From the NCBI GenBank assembly GCA_947568835.1, contig OX387606.1:4712001-4776000 (forward strand): a stretch of 64,000 nucleotides of DNA. The letters are read 5' to 3'. The number at the start of each line of letters is the position of its first letter. Positions within the stretch are counted from its first letter, which is position 1. The position numbers were made by a program, and so were the translations under genes. This DNA is from Protonemura montana. Its lineage: Eukaryota > Arthropoda > Insecta > Plecoptera > Nemouridae. The notes beneath the pieces are model-generated. The model searched no databases. It was not told the DNA's origin and saw only the letters and a list, made by a program, of their open reading frames with translations. Positions 1-10,566 of the stretch are shown here, piece after piece.

Positions 1-838
1 ATGAGTTGACAACTCATTTTTTTACAAAAGAACCAATTTTAAATGAAGTGAAGATGTTTTATCACCTTCCTTTCAATATTGAAGCAAGACAGAATGACAA
101 ACAATTGTGCTAAAAAATTCCTAATGGCGCATTGTTTCTACTCTATAAATGATTATTAAAAAGATATGATTTAATAAATTTGAAATGACTTTACGTATGT
201 ATGATGTAAATGTAAAATGATTTCATATGATTTTCAAAAAATGTAAAATGTTTTAGAGTATGTAAAATTACTTGCCAATTTTATACATGTGTAACCAGTC
301 ATGGAATAAAAAGATGAATCATTATTATTATTATTATATTATTTTTATTATTACTGTGCAACTTTTAAATTTACGTTATTTTGGCAATCATCGACTAGTC
401 GTTAGCTACGTCAGCCGCAAGGGATTGTCGACCAGCGCGAGTACGGCACGCGCCAACGTTTTCCCCTGCTGCGGAGAGGTTGGGGGTCCTCGAGCCTTCG
501 CTCGTGGGCCTGTGGTCTCTTGAATTCATTAAAAATGCAGTTTATTTTACTTTCTATTAGGAAAATAAATAAGGCAGTTTATAAAGTTATAAAAATTGAA
601 CTGAAAATTAATCTGGGAAAGTATCACGTCTTCAGAATGTTTCGTTTACCTGTGAAAACTTTGAAGCAACTCGTGGTACGCGTGAGTGCCACGGGACTGC
701 CTATACTTACGGTTAATCCAACCATGACAAGTTTCAACTGAAATAATAGTCTAAAACGAGGCGAAAATTTGTCTCTTCGTACCAGGCGAGCAGCCGACAG
801 AAGAGTATCGCCTGAAAACTGCCGCATCGCTGTGCAAA
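1..838. other. left flank, no supported gene
   Basis: The first 400 bases are AT-rich with no coding signal. Positions about 400-520 are abruptly GC-rich and may be repeat-derived. I did not recognise the family. At 637-681 on the plus strand a short ATG-initiated frame with a basic, hydrophobic start runs into a good GTGAGT donor. I could not find a partner exon in a matching phase, so I do not call it a gene. Confidence 0.4.
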
Positions 839-950
839 GTGACGTCACAACAAGTGCTCGATCGACCCCGCCTCTTGGTATCGAACTACTGAAGCTCGGC
901 TCCCATTGGCTGACCGGTTTTCGAAGTGGATCGAGGTGATAAAAAAAATG
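839..950 (+). promoter_or_regulatory. promoter-like CpG-rich segment with palindromic CRE
   Basis: A perfect 10-bp cyclic-AMP response element palindrome (GTGACGTCAC, 839-848) is followed by a GC-box-like CCCCGCC, an inverted CCAAT box (ATTGG, 905-909) and an ATG at 948 opening a frame of about 31 codons (MASTAAITDQ...). CRE plus CCAAT plus CpG content is typical of a TATA-less core promoter. It lies about 320 bp beyond the P450 stop codon, so a plus-strand transcript from here would run antisense into the P450. It could equally drive a minus-strand gene to the left of the window. The elements are visible; the promoter function is inferred. Confidence 0.3.
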
Positions 951-1266
951 GCGTCCACGGCTGCTATCACTGACCAAATGTTTTCCAGGCATGCAAATGC
1001 TAAAAAAACTGCAAATTCTCGTACTTTAATTCCGGATGTATAATTAGATTCATATTAACTATGTTAGCATTTGTTAGATGTGAGCGTTCTTGACTAAATC
1101 AAGTGACATTGAGAGTAAAATTGCGTATGAGCCCTCCTCGAATCTTCACATGCAGCGCCCGGCTGTCCGGATTGCACCGGCATGTCTACCCTGTGGCTTA
1201 TTTGCAAGGTTACATCATTGGTCGGTTTTTTTTTCAATTCTCCAAAAACAATAGTACCTGACGTTT

Positions 1267-4200
1267 TTAAGATCTGCGAACAACTTTTAGAATAATGCCA
1301 TCCTTAGACCCCATGAGGAACAATTTAGGGTTAATTACTATTGGTACGACTGTTTTTGAAGAAATTTCAAATTCGAAGTTCTTCAGGAGACTGATGATAC
1401 CAATTTTGACCTGCATGAGTCCAAAACGCATTCCTGCAGGCAACAGAAAGGATTATTATTAAAATTCAGAATTGCACGCAACGCCGAGTGAATATTTAAA
1501 GTTTTTCACTAAATTCTCACCGATGCAAATCCTCGGTCCCTCTCCGAAAGGCATGTAAGTGTAGGGGGTGCGTTTCGCCTTCTCCTCCTTCGTGAAGCGG
1601 TCAGGGTCAAAGGTGTGTGGGTTAGGGTAGTAGCGGGGGTCATAGTGGATAGGGCACACCGGGACGACGACATGAGTTCCTGGCTGCAGTACGACGCCTC
1701 CGGACTCCGGCAGAGTGTACGCGGTGTTGCAGACCCGAGTCAACCCGGAGAGTGGAGGGTATTTCCGAAGAGTTTCTGGAGGAAAAATACAGGAATTACA
1801 ACAAGAACGGCAGTAATATCAATATGTGCTTTTGACTAATAACTAAAAAAGCTAAATAAAAACCATACAAACAAATAAACAATGAAACAAGATGCCGCCT
1901 GATGGAAGGTACCTACTTGTGGTTATAATTTTAACAAACATCTACAATTAAATTATAAAACTCAAAACATCAATACATGTCAAGTTTAACATTGATAAAG
2001 ATTAATGAAGCGTAAAACAGTCTCAAAGGTGATATATCTGTGAGAAATAACGAAATTAAATTTTTTATTGCTTAAAAAGAGTGACTGCACAGTGCCATCG
2101 TTTATTTTTTTCGGCGAAGTAGACATTTAGCGGCAAATTTTCACGAATACAGTTTAAATTTAGCGCTGTGGTAGTACTAAGGTAGTACCATACTAGGTAG
2201 TAGGTACCTTAGAGAAAAGAATGGGTGAGGTAGAGCCGTATAAGTATAGGGCGTTTTTCTACCAGAAAAAAAAAGTTGTTGTTCCGGAATCACGCTGGAT
2301 CACATACCGGGTGGCGAATTCGACGGCAGCGCCAGTCGTTGTAGTGTGATTCCAAGTAATGTTTTGTGCAAAATTTGGACTTTGAGACTTGGTTGGGACT
2401 ACTTGATCGACGTGCCCGAGGCTTACTAAGAAATACATTATTTTGGTCAAGCCAGGTACATCTGGCTGGCTCGGAAGGTTTACTAGTTTTGAAACTCAGA
2501 ATCACAAACATCTGTTATCTTTTTGCTTTGCAGGCTAGCGAAGTACTAGGCCCAGTTTTACTAACGTTTTCGAATATTAGTTGGGAATGTTTTCGGTAAA
2601 AGTGACCGTTAGTCACAATGCGTTAAAAGTCAATCCACACAAATTAATTATTATTCATATAAAAGATTTCTTTAATTATTTAAATTCAGTCTTACTTCCC
2701 AGCATTTGATGAATTCTGTTAACTGAATATGAGATTTTTTCTAGATAAGATTTCGTTGTATTTGAGCATCTTAAATCATTTGATGTAAATCATTAGATTG
2801 GCAAAGACGTAGCTGTTTTAATGATATTACATGATTTAACATGGCAAAATAAAATAGAAAATATAACAAATTCTTAAAAATTCTGCATGTTGTCATGTGG
2901 TCATACTAGTGGATACTTAGCTCGCAAAATCTAAAACGCGGTCTACAGGCAGCCAGTCAAAATATCGCAACCACAAAAGAGGCTACAAAATCGTAAGCCT
3001 TAGCCTCCAATAACACACAATTACTCCACATTAAATAAATAATTCCTCCTATCTTATTCCTCGCTTTTTAACACCCAAACGTGCGACGGAACCGTTAATT
3101 ATTTCAGGGATGATTTAGGATAAGATCGTCGATATCTACTGCCATAGTACGGAATTTTTCCCCAGCTTTGAAAAAAGATAACAATTACACAAAAGTTAGC
3201 CTTGATTTATTTGCGTGAAAATGAAGGAGGGGTACCTCCATGCATTTTTCACAGAAGGTAGAGTACGTGACAAGCTATCGATCCGTGATGGTCTTCATTT
3301 TTGGCTCAGCCCTGGAAAAAAAGGGTAACATCTACAAAAATGTGGTTTCATTTATTTGCGCGAAAATGAAGGACCTCCTTGAATTTTTTACAAAATTTAA
3401 ACAATTCCCGTGTGTTTAAAATGGCCAGCAGAAGTTATCGTTGTAGAGAAAATACTTTCAGCTAATTCCTGCTAATTTTTTAATGCAATAATTCCAGCTT
3501 AATACTTGTACATCTGGTTTACGATGAGGCCATACATTGCTATTCAACTGTTTGATATTTCGATGCAACTGTCAACTGAACCCGGTGGCAGATTGAATAG
3601 ATCGCTCCTCCATGAACACCATCCGTCCGTACCGTGTTCGAATACCAGACGATGCGTATTTTTTTCTTCATTAATCGGCGACTTGACTGAATTATTATCG
3701 TCAATTTTCATCAGGTGTTTAGTAATAAAATCTCCTACACGCACTGGTCGACGGCGGCGGCGGCGGCGGCGGCGGCGGTTGTTTTTAACTACACGTGGTC
3801 ATGTTGGTACTGGCCAATACGCTTTTAAATTGACCAAATTTGGGACACCAGTTTCGAAACCTGGCGCCACCACTGGACGGCAGTTGTTATGCTAGATGAA
3901 ATATTTGGGAGTTTTGCGTAATCGAAAATATAAAACTCGGAAAATATTTTCGATGCTGCTGATTGAGATTCTGCGTCCGAAGAAGGTAATTCGAGCGGTG
4001 AGGCTGTCCAGTCGATGTGGGGTCCACGATTGTATTCCGGCCAAAGAATGATATTATATTTTTTTAACATCGGGCGTATCAAAATCCGGGTTACCGACCG
4101 AAGTCCAGCATTGATTGATAGAATTCATTTGATAGCCAACAGAGTGCGTTGGGGGTCACTGTACGTCTTAACACGACTGCGTGTTCAGTGCAACTTAACA

Positions 4201-7200
4201 AATAAGAGTAAGTAGGGGCACAAGATATATACATTGGGGTCGAACTGGCGTTCTTCTAGTCAGCTTCTAATGCAAATGGTGAAAGTCCATAGTTTTGAGT
4301 TGTCGAGTGCTAGGTGTGGCGGTCGCTCTTGCTTGAGAGGACGAATAATTATTGTGCGTAGTATGGTCATAATTTTAAAAGATAAATTCCCGGACTGCCC
4401 GTGCTGAAACGAACTAAACATAGGGTGCGGTCGATGTCATGTTGCGACACAGTAAGTCGGGTTTTCAAACATAAAATTAAAATAGGTTCATCTTTCTCCT
4501 ATGTACAACCGTCTGCGTGGCACATTAGAATATTCGCTGCATCGGTAGAGTCGAAGTTACTCGCTACCCGGATCGAATCCACTCGACGGAGGAACCATTT
4601 TACCGTTGGAATACGACATCCAAAAACCACTGGTGGTAGCTGGAGTCAGAAGACTTATATAATATCTGAAAAGTGCAGAGATGAACACATGTTCGCTTGC
4701 TCGTGTGGTTAAAGGCATCGAATCCAAGGGACACAAGGTCATAGGACTGATGATATACTGGGTTCGTATCACGCTTGTGCCAAGACGCAGTTGCACACTT
4801 TTGCCATTTTTTTATTGGGCGTATGTTTTAGACAGTAGCAAAATTGCCAGGCGCTCCTGGCGCTTCGCGCCAGTCGCGCCTGCCAATTTTGCGAGCCGCT
4901 CCCACGACCCCAAACCCCACCTATACCCCGTGTGCAGCTCCTAAGTCTAGCATCAAGTATATAGGAATATAGGAACTAGAGTTAAGTACAAAACTAGTAT
5001 CAGAGCCACCTGTTGGCAGAAATTTTTACTACTTTCTGGACTTCTAAACATTTTTCATATTTGGTCTAAAGTTATCTAGTTCGATAGTATGAAAACAAAA
5101 AGCTGCTACGCCGGGAACCGAACGCTTCACTCGCGCGACACGAAGCACTGGACTTACCACACAGCTACGCTCTACGGGTCACAATTGCGGGGAATAAACC
5201 AACTAAACTGCTAATTGCGGGGAATAAACCAACTAAACTGCTAACGAAATAATTCTCGACCGAAGTAACCAATATCTCTCCTCCATAACCAACATGCTTC
5301 TCTTCTTCATAGTTCCGTAATTTATACCCACACCTTACCCACACTTTTATACCCAAAACTTCCCAATTGTTCACCTGCACTCGTGGTCGAGCGGTTCGAG
5401 AATCCGATTGAAGTGCGGCAAGGCCCGCGTTCGATTCATACAATCTTTTGTTTTTTTTTTCTTTGTAATACGTATTATGGTAAATTATCTGAACGCCGTC
5501 AAGCGATTAGAAAATTCCAGTGACTGCGCCGAGAAAAAAGGACTTATCCCTGCATAGCTGCAAATTATTCCACCATCCCCACCCCACCAAGTGGCGCACT
5601 CCATGAATATGGGTTTTCCATTTAGCAAGATCCAGCGTGATAATGAAATAATTACAGCCCGACTGGAGGAACGCCAGTCGAACTACGTTGCCTGATCACA
5701 GGGCCTCCAGGTTGTTTTGTTTGTAAATGTTTCACCGAACATGCAGTCGTGTTAAGTCACACCGTGACCCCCAGCGCAGTCTGTTGGATATTATGTTGAA
5801 TATATTGGATAAGAGTATTGTATATTAAATGTCTATTATGAATAAACAAAAATATAAAACTTGTAAAATATCGTGGTACATTTATCTTCTATCTATCTTT
5901 GATACTCTATCTTCTGTGAAAAATTCAAGGATTTTCGAGCAAACAAATGAAAGCCACATTCTTGTAAATGTTAGCCTTTTTTGTTCAGGGCTGGTTCAAA
6001 AATTAAGGCTATCACGGATCGATAGCTTGTCAGATTCTTCATCTTCTTTCAAAAATACAATAAGTACCCCCCCCCCCCCCCCCCCCCCCACCGGCTCCAT
6101 TTTCTCACAAATATATTAAAACACCAATTTTGTAAATGTTAGCCTTTTTTGTCCAGGGCTGGGCCAAAAATTAAGATTCTGTGAAAAATTCAAGGAGGTA
6201 CCCCCCTTCATTTTTTTCTCCGAGGTAGTACGTTAATAACATATGCCAATACCTGTTACAACTCTGTCCAGATATTCCATTTCCTGTATGGAATCGTAAG
6301 TGACTGCGCCCCCGCACTTGGCCAGCTCGGCGTCGATCTCTTTGCGCAGGCGTTGCTGTATGAGTGGGTTGGTGGCCAGCTCGAAGAGACAGAACGCCAT
6401 TGTCGCCGAAGACGTCTCAAAGCCAGCCAGGAAGAAGATGAACGCTTGAGCGGCTACGTCGTTCATATCGATCTTCCTGGAAGGATCTGCAAACACAGTT
6501 CAAGGGGCACTTTCATTATGATAAAAACTATTTTAACTGGGGTTTGAATGCCAAGGGAAGAACAACTAAATTTTCCAACGATTCGTAACTTGTACCTGTT
6601 ATTTTTCGAGGGTAAACGTAAAGTAAAGTTACAGTTAGGTACAAGTTAGGAAACGTTGGGAAATTGTCCTGTAAAATTGGCGCGCGCGACTGACTTGTGC
6701 CTTGCAAGTTACCAAGAGCATGACAAAACTAACCTATCTCTTTTCCTTCGGCAAGTTCATTTTCGTCCACAGATCCCCTGTTTTTCAAAAGAATCAGCAA
6801 CTGCAAGAAGTCGTTCCGTGTCACGTTGTTTTTCTCTCGATAGTTCACAGTTTCCTGCACAACGTTGGTAAAGAAACTCGCCACGGATTTTGGCGTCTGG
6901 CTCCATTTAGTCAAAGCAGCCAGCGAAGGCACGAAAAACATCATGAACAGTCCGAGGTGTCCAAAAATATTTCGCTGAAAAAAGTCTCTCCCCTTGCTTC
7001 GAAACTCTGCGTCGGGATTTTTGAGACAATTGCACTCAATACCGAAAGCGGTCGAGGCTATAACATCAATGCTGTATCTTGCCAAAATGTCTTGAATTTC
7101 CACATTTTCCCCCACGACGAGGTTTTCCTCCACACACGAGCTCAAATCCATGCCGCACTTTGCTATCGTATCAAAAATCATCCTCATTTTCCCGGACGTG

Positions 7201-7649
7201 AAAGTCGGAGTCAATTTCGAGCGCAGCACCTTCCACTTTCGCCCGCCCATCATGAACAAATGGTTTGATAATGGATCGTTTTCTTCGTCGTGGTAAACTC
7301 CTCTGTCTTGAAAACTTGCGAAATCTTTTACCAAAACTGCTTTGATAATGTCGGGGTGGCGCAAAAGAAGGATAGGCGTGTGCAGTTGAAAAAATCCGCC
7401 GAATTTCTGTCCCTCGAGTTCGTTGTAGATATCGGTGTAGACATCGCCATAGGGACGTCGAAACAGGAACACGTCGCGGAAATTGCCGAATGGAAATGTT
7501 GGCTCCACGAACGGGACGCCGAGATTTGCCCAATGTCGGTGAATAAATGTCTTGAAGTAAATGTAGACCAATGTAAGAATTGCTACAATTAGAGTCACCA
7601 AATCCATCTGCCACCAATTACTTAACAGCGCCATTAAAATACCGGACAA
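1267..7649 (-). CDS. cytochrome P450, CYP6 family (4 exons, complete)
   Basis: Microsomal monooxygenase of the CYP3 clan, CYP6 type, expected to oxidise plant toxins, insecticides or other lipophilic compounds on the ER with P450 reductase. Exons: 7649-6734, 6486-6253, 1775-1521 and 1433-1267. All junctions are GT-AG and phase-consistent, giving 523 residues, a normal length. The N-terminus has a hydrophobic anchor (about residues 14-34) followed by a proline-containing hinge. The I-helix motif AGFETS lies near residues 326-331, the K-helix ExxR is E384/R387 (ETLR), the PERF-like motif reads DPDRF, and the heme loop FGEGPRICIG places the thiolate Cys at 467. The heme codon run is split by intron 3. 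An in-frame ATG five codons downstream (7634) is an alternative start. Intron 2 is about 4.5 kb and holds the repeats listed separately; introns 1 and 3 are short. No frameshift or stop is seen. The CYP subfamily cannot be assigned here. Confidence 0.93.
3170..3400. repeat. intronic repeat module, copy 1 (P450 intron 2)
   Basis: This stretch contains internally repeated phrases (TTTATTTGCG, CGAAAATGAAGGA) and the inverse complement of a phrase found again at about 5.9-6.2 kb (CAGGGCTGG...CAAAAATTAAG, and a CTATCGATCCGTGAT-type block). It is best read as a degraded dispersed repeat present more than once in the same intron, in opposite orientation. The family was not identified. Confidence 0.5.
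3752..3778 (+). repeat. (CGG)9 trinucleotide repeat
   Basis: Nine uninterrupted CGG units lie in AT-rich intronic DNA of the P450. A 129-codon open frame across it is an artefact of the repeat, not a gene. Confidence 0.95.
4838..4892. repeat. GC-rich inverted repeat in P450 intron 2
   Basis: The outer arms read GCAAAATTG and CAATTTTGC. The inner arms are CAGGCGC/GCGCCTG and CTGGCGC/GCGCCAG around a TTCG centre. The whole block could fold into a long, slightly bulged hairpin with a TTCG-type tetraloop. It is much more GC-rich than its surroundings. Its origin is unknown. Confidence 0.75.
5105..5172 (-). repeat. tRNA-like sequence in P450 intron 2, reading leftward
   Basis: On the minus strand a box A-like TAGCTGTGTGG is followed about 40 nt later by a box B-like CGGTTCCCGG and then a T5 run, the layout of a Pol III tRNA-type unit. 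The arms do not give a clean cloverleaf. It is most likely a tRNA-derived repeat rather than a functional tRNA. Confidence 0.35.
5181..5243. repeat. two 30-bp tandem units
   Basis: The unit AATTGCGGGGAATAAACCAA plus the following ten bases is repeated twice head to tail (5181-5210 and 5211-5240), nearly perfectly. It sits between the two tRNA-like sequences in P450 intron 2. Confidence 0.9.
5380..5442 (+). repeat. tRNA-like sequence in P450 intron 2, reading rightward
   Basis: Box A-like TGGTCGAGCGG, a long middle section as in tRNA-Ser/Leu types, box B-like CGTTCGATTCA, then a long T run. The cloverleaf is imperfect. With the leftward unit at 5105-5172 it forms a divergent pair about 200 bp apart. 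Probably tRNA-derived repeat DNA. Confidence 0.35.
5905..6230. repeat. intronic repeat modules, copies 2 and 3 with poly(C)
   Basis: Two related blocks share AATGTTAGCCTTTTTTGT, CAGGGCTGG and CAAAAATTAAG, separated by a 23-base C tract (6067-6089). They match, in reverse orientation, parts of the block at 3170-3400. Probably decayed copies of one element; the type is not known. Confidence 0.5.
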
Positions 7650-7763
7650 TCTTCCAAACTATCAAACTGATTTAATTCACTCTTGTTAAGTAACCACTTA
7701 ACACCTTTGTATTGTCCTTGCACAGAATAACTATCCTCTACTACATGCAATCTCTTTGTGAAT

Positions 7764-7831
7764 ATTTTATGTTCTTGTCCACGTATAAGTAGTTGGAGGG
7801 AATGATTATATTAAGCGCGATCACGTGATCG
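7764..7831 (-). promoter_or_regulatory. P450 proximal promoter: TATA-like box and palindromic E-box
   Basis: Reading on the minus strand, a 14-bp perfect palindrome CGATCACGTGATCG (7818-7831) with an E-box core CACGTG lies about 50 bp upstream of a TATA-like ATAAAAT (7764-7770), which is about 115 bp upstream of the ATG. bHLH-PAS factors such as AhR/ARNT and other bHLH proteins bind related cores and are known regulators of CYP6 genes. Their action here is inference. Confidence 0.4.
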
Positions 7832-9308
7832 TCATTATGTTGTCATCCTTGATCAATGTTTTCAATGTACCTACTCAATGATCAAGAATACGTTGTCGAT
7901 TTTTTTCGTGATGTATTTTTTCAAAAGATCAAGTTTCCGCAATTCGTGCTGCGCTCGGCAGCAGCGAGTGCGTCGCAGTTGTTGTGCGGACAAGTGAGAC
8001 TGGACAAATGAGACAATACCAATACATAAGTAAAGATGAGAGGAATTAGCTTTAGAAAAGACCACGCTCTCTACATATTTCCGCTAAAGAAATCAAAATA
8101 GTATCGAAAAAAGTTAGCATCTTACATTTTTTTTTTGTGTATTCACGTAAAAATTAAACACAATTATTAGTAATTGATAGTCACATCCATCTTTCACATT
8201 CACGTAGTATTTCACAAATTTAATCTTTAGGCCTGCTTTCATACAACGTGCTTTGTACCTAATTAGAAAATTACACCGTTTAAACGCCTCTTTTAGAAAT
8301 CATATCAAAGCTTGTCGCATTCTACTGATTGCATTCAAGTTTTTCAAGCTTTTTGGATGAGCGTAGCTGTAAAATAGAGTGAAGCAAACACAATGCGACT
8401 ACCCGGAAAAAAGGTGGAATGTTGGGGTTTTTTGTCTTCTACCTGCCAAACGGTCGAACTGGTTTGGATGAAAATAGCAGGAAACTTTTGGAACTTTTAA
8501 ACCTAGATCTACCAAGTGGTTGAAAAGAATAATAATAATGTTGTTTATTGTCCAGGATGATCATACACATACAATGGGCTTGATACATTTTTATAACTTT
8601 ACTAATAGTTTCGATTATAATTCCGATACTGGCCAAACGGCTTAACCGATTGGAATGAAATATGCAAGACACCTGCGAAATCTCTTAGCCTCTATTTGCT
8701 ACGTTTTTTAAACTTGTCTGCTCGATGGTAATGTCTTAAATCAAGGTTTACGAAAATGGTCATAAACATTTTCATAAAATATCCTGTCATATTGGAATCT
8801 TCCATCCTTGTAGACAACCACAGACCAAAAGAGTACCTGTCAAAAACTGTCTACACCGGTGCCCATTTAAACTGTTCCAACACCACTAAAAACGATTCCA
8901 AAGACAAAAAATACAACAAAATGCATAATAAACTTCAATAATAATTTACTGCTAAATTAACTACAACACAAGGATTGATATAAAGACACAAATTTACTGG
9001 GAAGTCTTTATTTAATTTACAACAATTTGTGAGATTACAATCACATAAACATAAAGTGCAGACATTGCCAAATAAATGTTATGGGTACACAAAATTATAG
9101 GTGCAGATTCTTAACCCCTTCCAGCAATGAGCCTTTGCATCGCAAGCGATTGCCAATCAATTGCATGACAATTAGCAAAACGAGCAGTTGGATTCAATAT
9201 TTATATCTGAAACATGTCGGAATAGAAACATTTGGTTTCTCTGTCAAAAGAATTGTTTATCCAAGGCCTTTCTCTAAGCCCTACGTAGGTTTTGGAATTC
9301 TTATCATG
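7832..9308. other. intergenic, upstream of the P450
   Basis: AT-rich spacer between the P450 promoter and the hAT element. Two diverged copies of a phrase containing CCAAACGG...GAATGAAAT lie at about 8443-8500 and 8630-8690, suggesting an old dispersed repeat. No gene is supported. Confidence 0.5.
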
Positions 9309-9316
9309 GTTATTTC

Positions 9317-10150
9317 TAGGGGTGTGCGAAGCTTCGAACTTGACGAATAATTCGGCTCGAATCGAATCGAATTATTCGACTTCGATTGTCGATTAGTTGT
9401 TTTAAAATCATTCGAAAATACTTCGGTTCGAAAGAAAATTATTCGCTGTTCGAATACTTCGAGGTCAACTTCGAAGTTGGTTCATGTAATGGCTACTAGG
9501 GAGCAGCACACGTCACAAAATTGAATTCCAAACATGAAATTCAAAATGGCCTTTACTCTGGTTCTTGCTTATTTAAATCTTCTTCTATTTACGTACTTAT
9601 GACCCCTTCTGGCTTCTAACATGGATATTGATATGAGTGAGGCAGAAACGGAAAGGCAAGGTGATAACAATAACATCAATGATAATAAGAGGAGTGTAAT
9701 TTAGGACCACTACAAAAAGCTCATTTTTGTTATTTTATGATCATGCTGTTTAAAGTGTTTATCATGCTATGGTTATCTGTCACAACTCACCCTGATTTGA
9801 TAAACATGAGATTTATGGGTAAACTTTTTAGTAGTACCTAAAGGAAAGAGACTAGAGCTATAAGTATGTACCTTATGGAATGCTGTTGAACTGGAAGTTA
9901 AAACATGCTAAACTTGCTAATAAATACCCAAGTGGCAATAAAAATTCAGAATTCTGCGTTTTGAAATTGAAATGAAGTGTAAAAGTAGCAATTCGAAAAT
10001 ACTTCGATCAAATGAAATACTTCGACATTCGATTCGATATTCGACGTTTTTGTAAATAATTATTCGAAATTCGATTCGGTTTGAAACTGTTGACAATAAT
10101 TCGATTCGATATTCGATTCGAACTCAAAAACCACTATTCGCACACCCCTA
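9317..10150. mobile_element. non-autonomous hAT-type DNA transposon (834 bp)
   Basis: The ends are perfect 14-bp terminal inverted repeats, TAGGGGTGTGCGAA and its complement. They are flanked by a perfect 8-bp direct repeat GTTATTTC (9309-9316 and 10151-10158). An 8-bp target duplication with a TAGGGGTGTGC-type end is diagnostic of the hAT superfamily. Subterminal regions are dense in TTCGA/ATTCGAAT motifs on both sides, as expected for transposase-binding repeats. No transposase frame is present. The intact termini and duplication suggest a fairly recent insertion. Confidence 0.92.
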
Positions 10151-10220
10151 GTTATTTCTGATTAAGAGAGGTGGGGATAGGTACGTGTATTGCCAACGCA
10201 TACAGCTTAAGTATTTGAGA

Positions 10221-10566
10221 GCCGATTTCACCAATATCAGACTAAGCTTGGCTTAAACTTGGTTATGCTCAAAGTTTGATATCCTCTAGAAATACTTTAC
10301 GGTTATGTCAATTGGTTTAACATTTTAGCTACTATTGATCCAAGTTCAAATTTTATAACAAAGGGTAAATATTCATAGCTACAAAATTAATTTTGTTTGA
10401 TGTGACAGAACAGTTCTCTTCTAATGAATACCACATTTAAATGATAACTTATATTTTGTTTTGGGTTAGTGTTATTTATTTTTTTAGCTTCTCAAAATAA
10501 CAGAAAATCAAGAAAAATTAGTTTGACTTTGAAGCCGAGTGTAGCCTGATGTTAGTGAAATCAGGC
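10221..10566. mobile_element. MITE-like element with about 25-bp inverted ends
   Basis: The left end GCCGATTTCACCAATATCAG matches the complement of the right end (GCCTGATTTCACTAACATCAG) with few differences, and the similarity continues a further 15-20 bases. A 4-bp TGAG is found next to both ends but is too short to classify the superfamily. There is no coding capacity. It lies 60 bp beyond the hAT element. Confidence 0.65.

Noticed and set aside
624-992. 122-codon minus-strand frame
   Set aside because: No recognisable motif; it is opposite a promoter-like GC-rich segment that lacks stops by composition.
3506-3895. 129-codon frame with an arginine-rich run
   Set aside because: The run is the (CGG)9 microsatellite; there is no motif, and it lies within the P450 intron.
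6702-7268. 188-codon plus-strand open frame
   Set aside because: It is the antisense shadow of P450 exon 1, which has clear family motifs on the minus strand.
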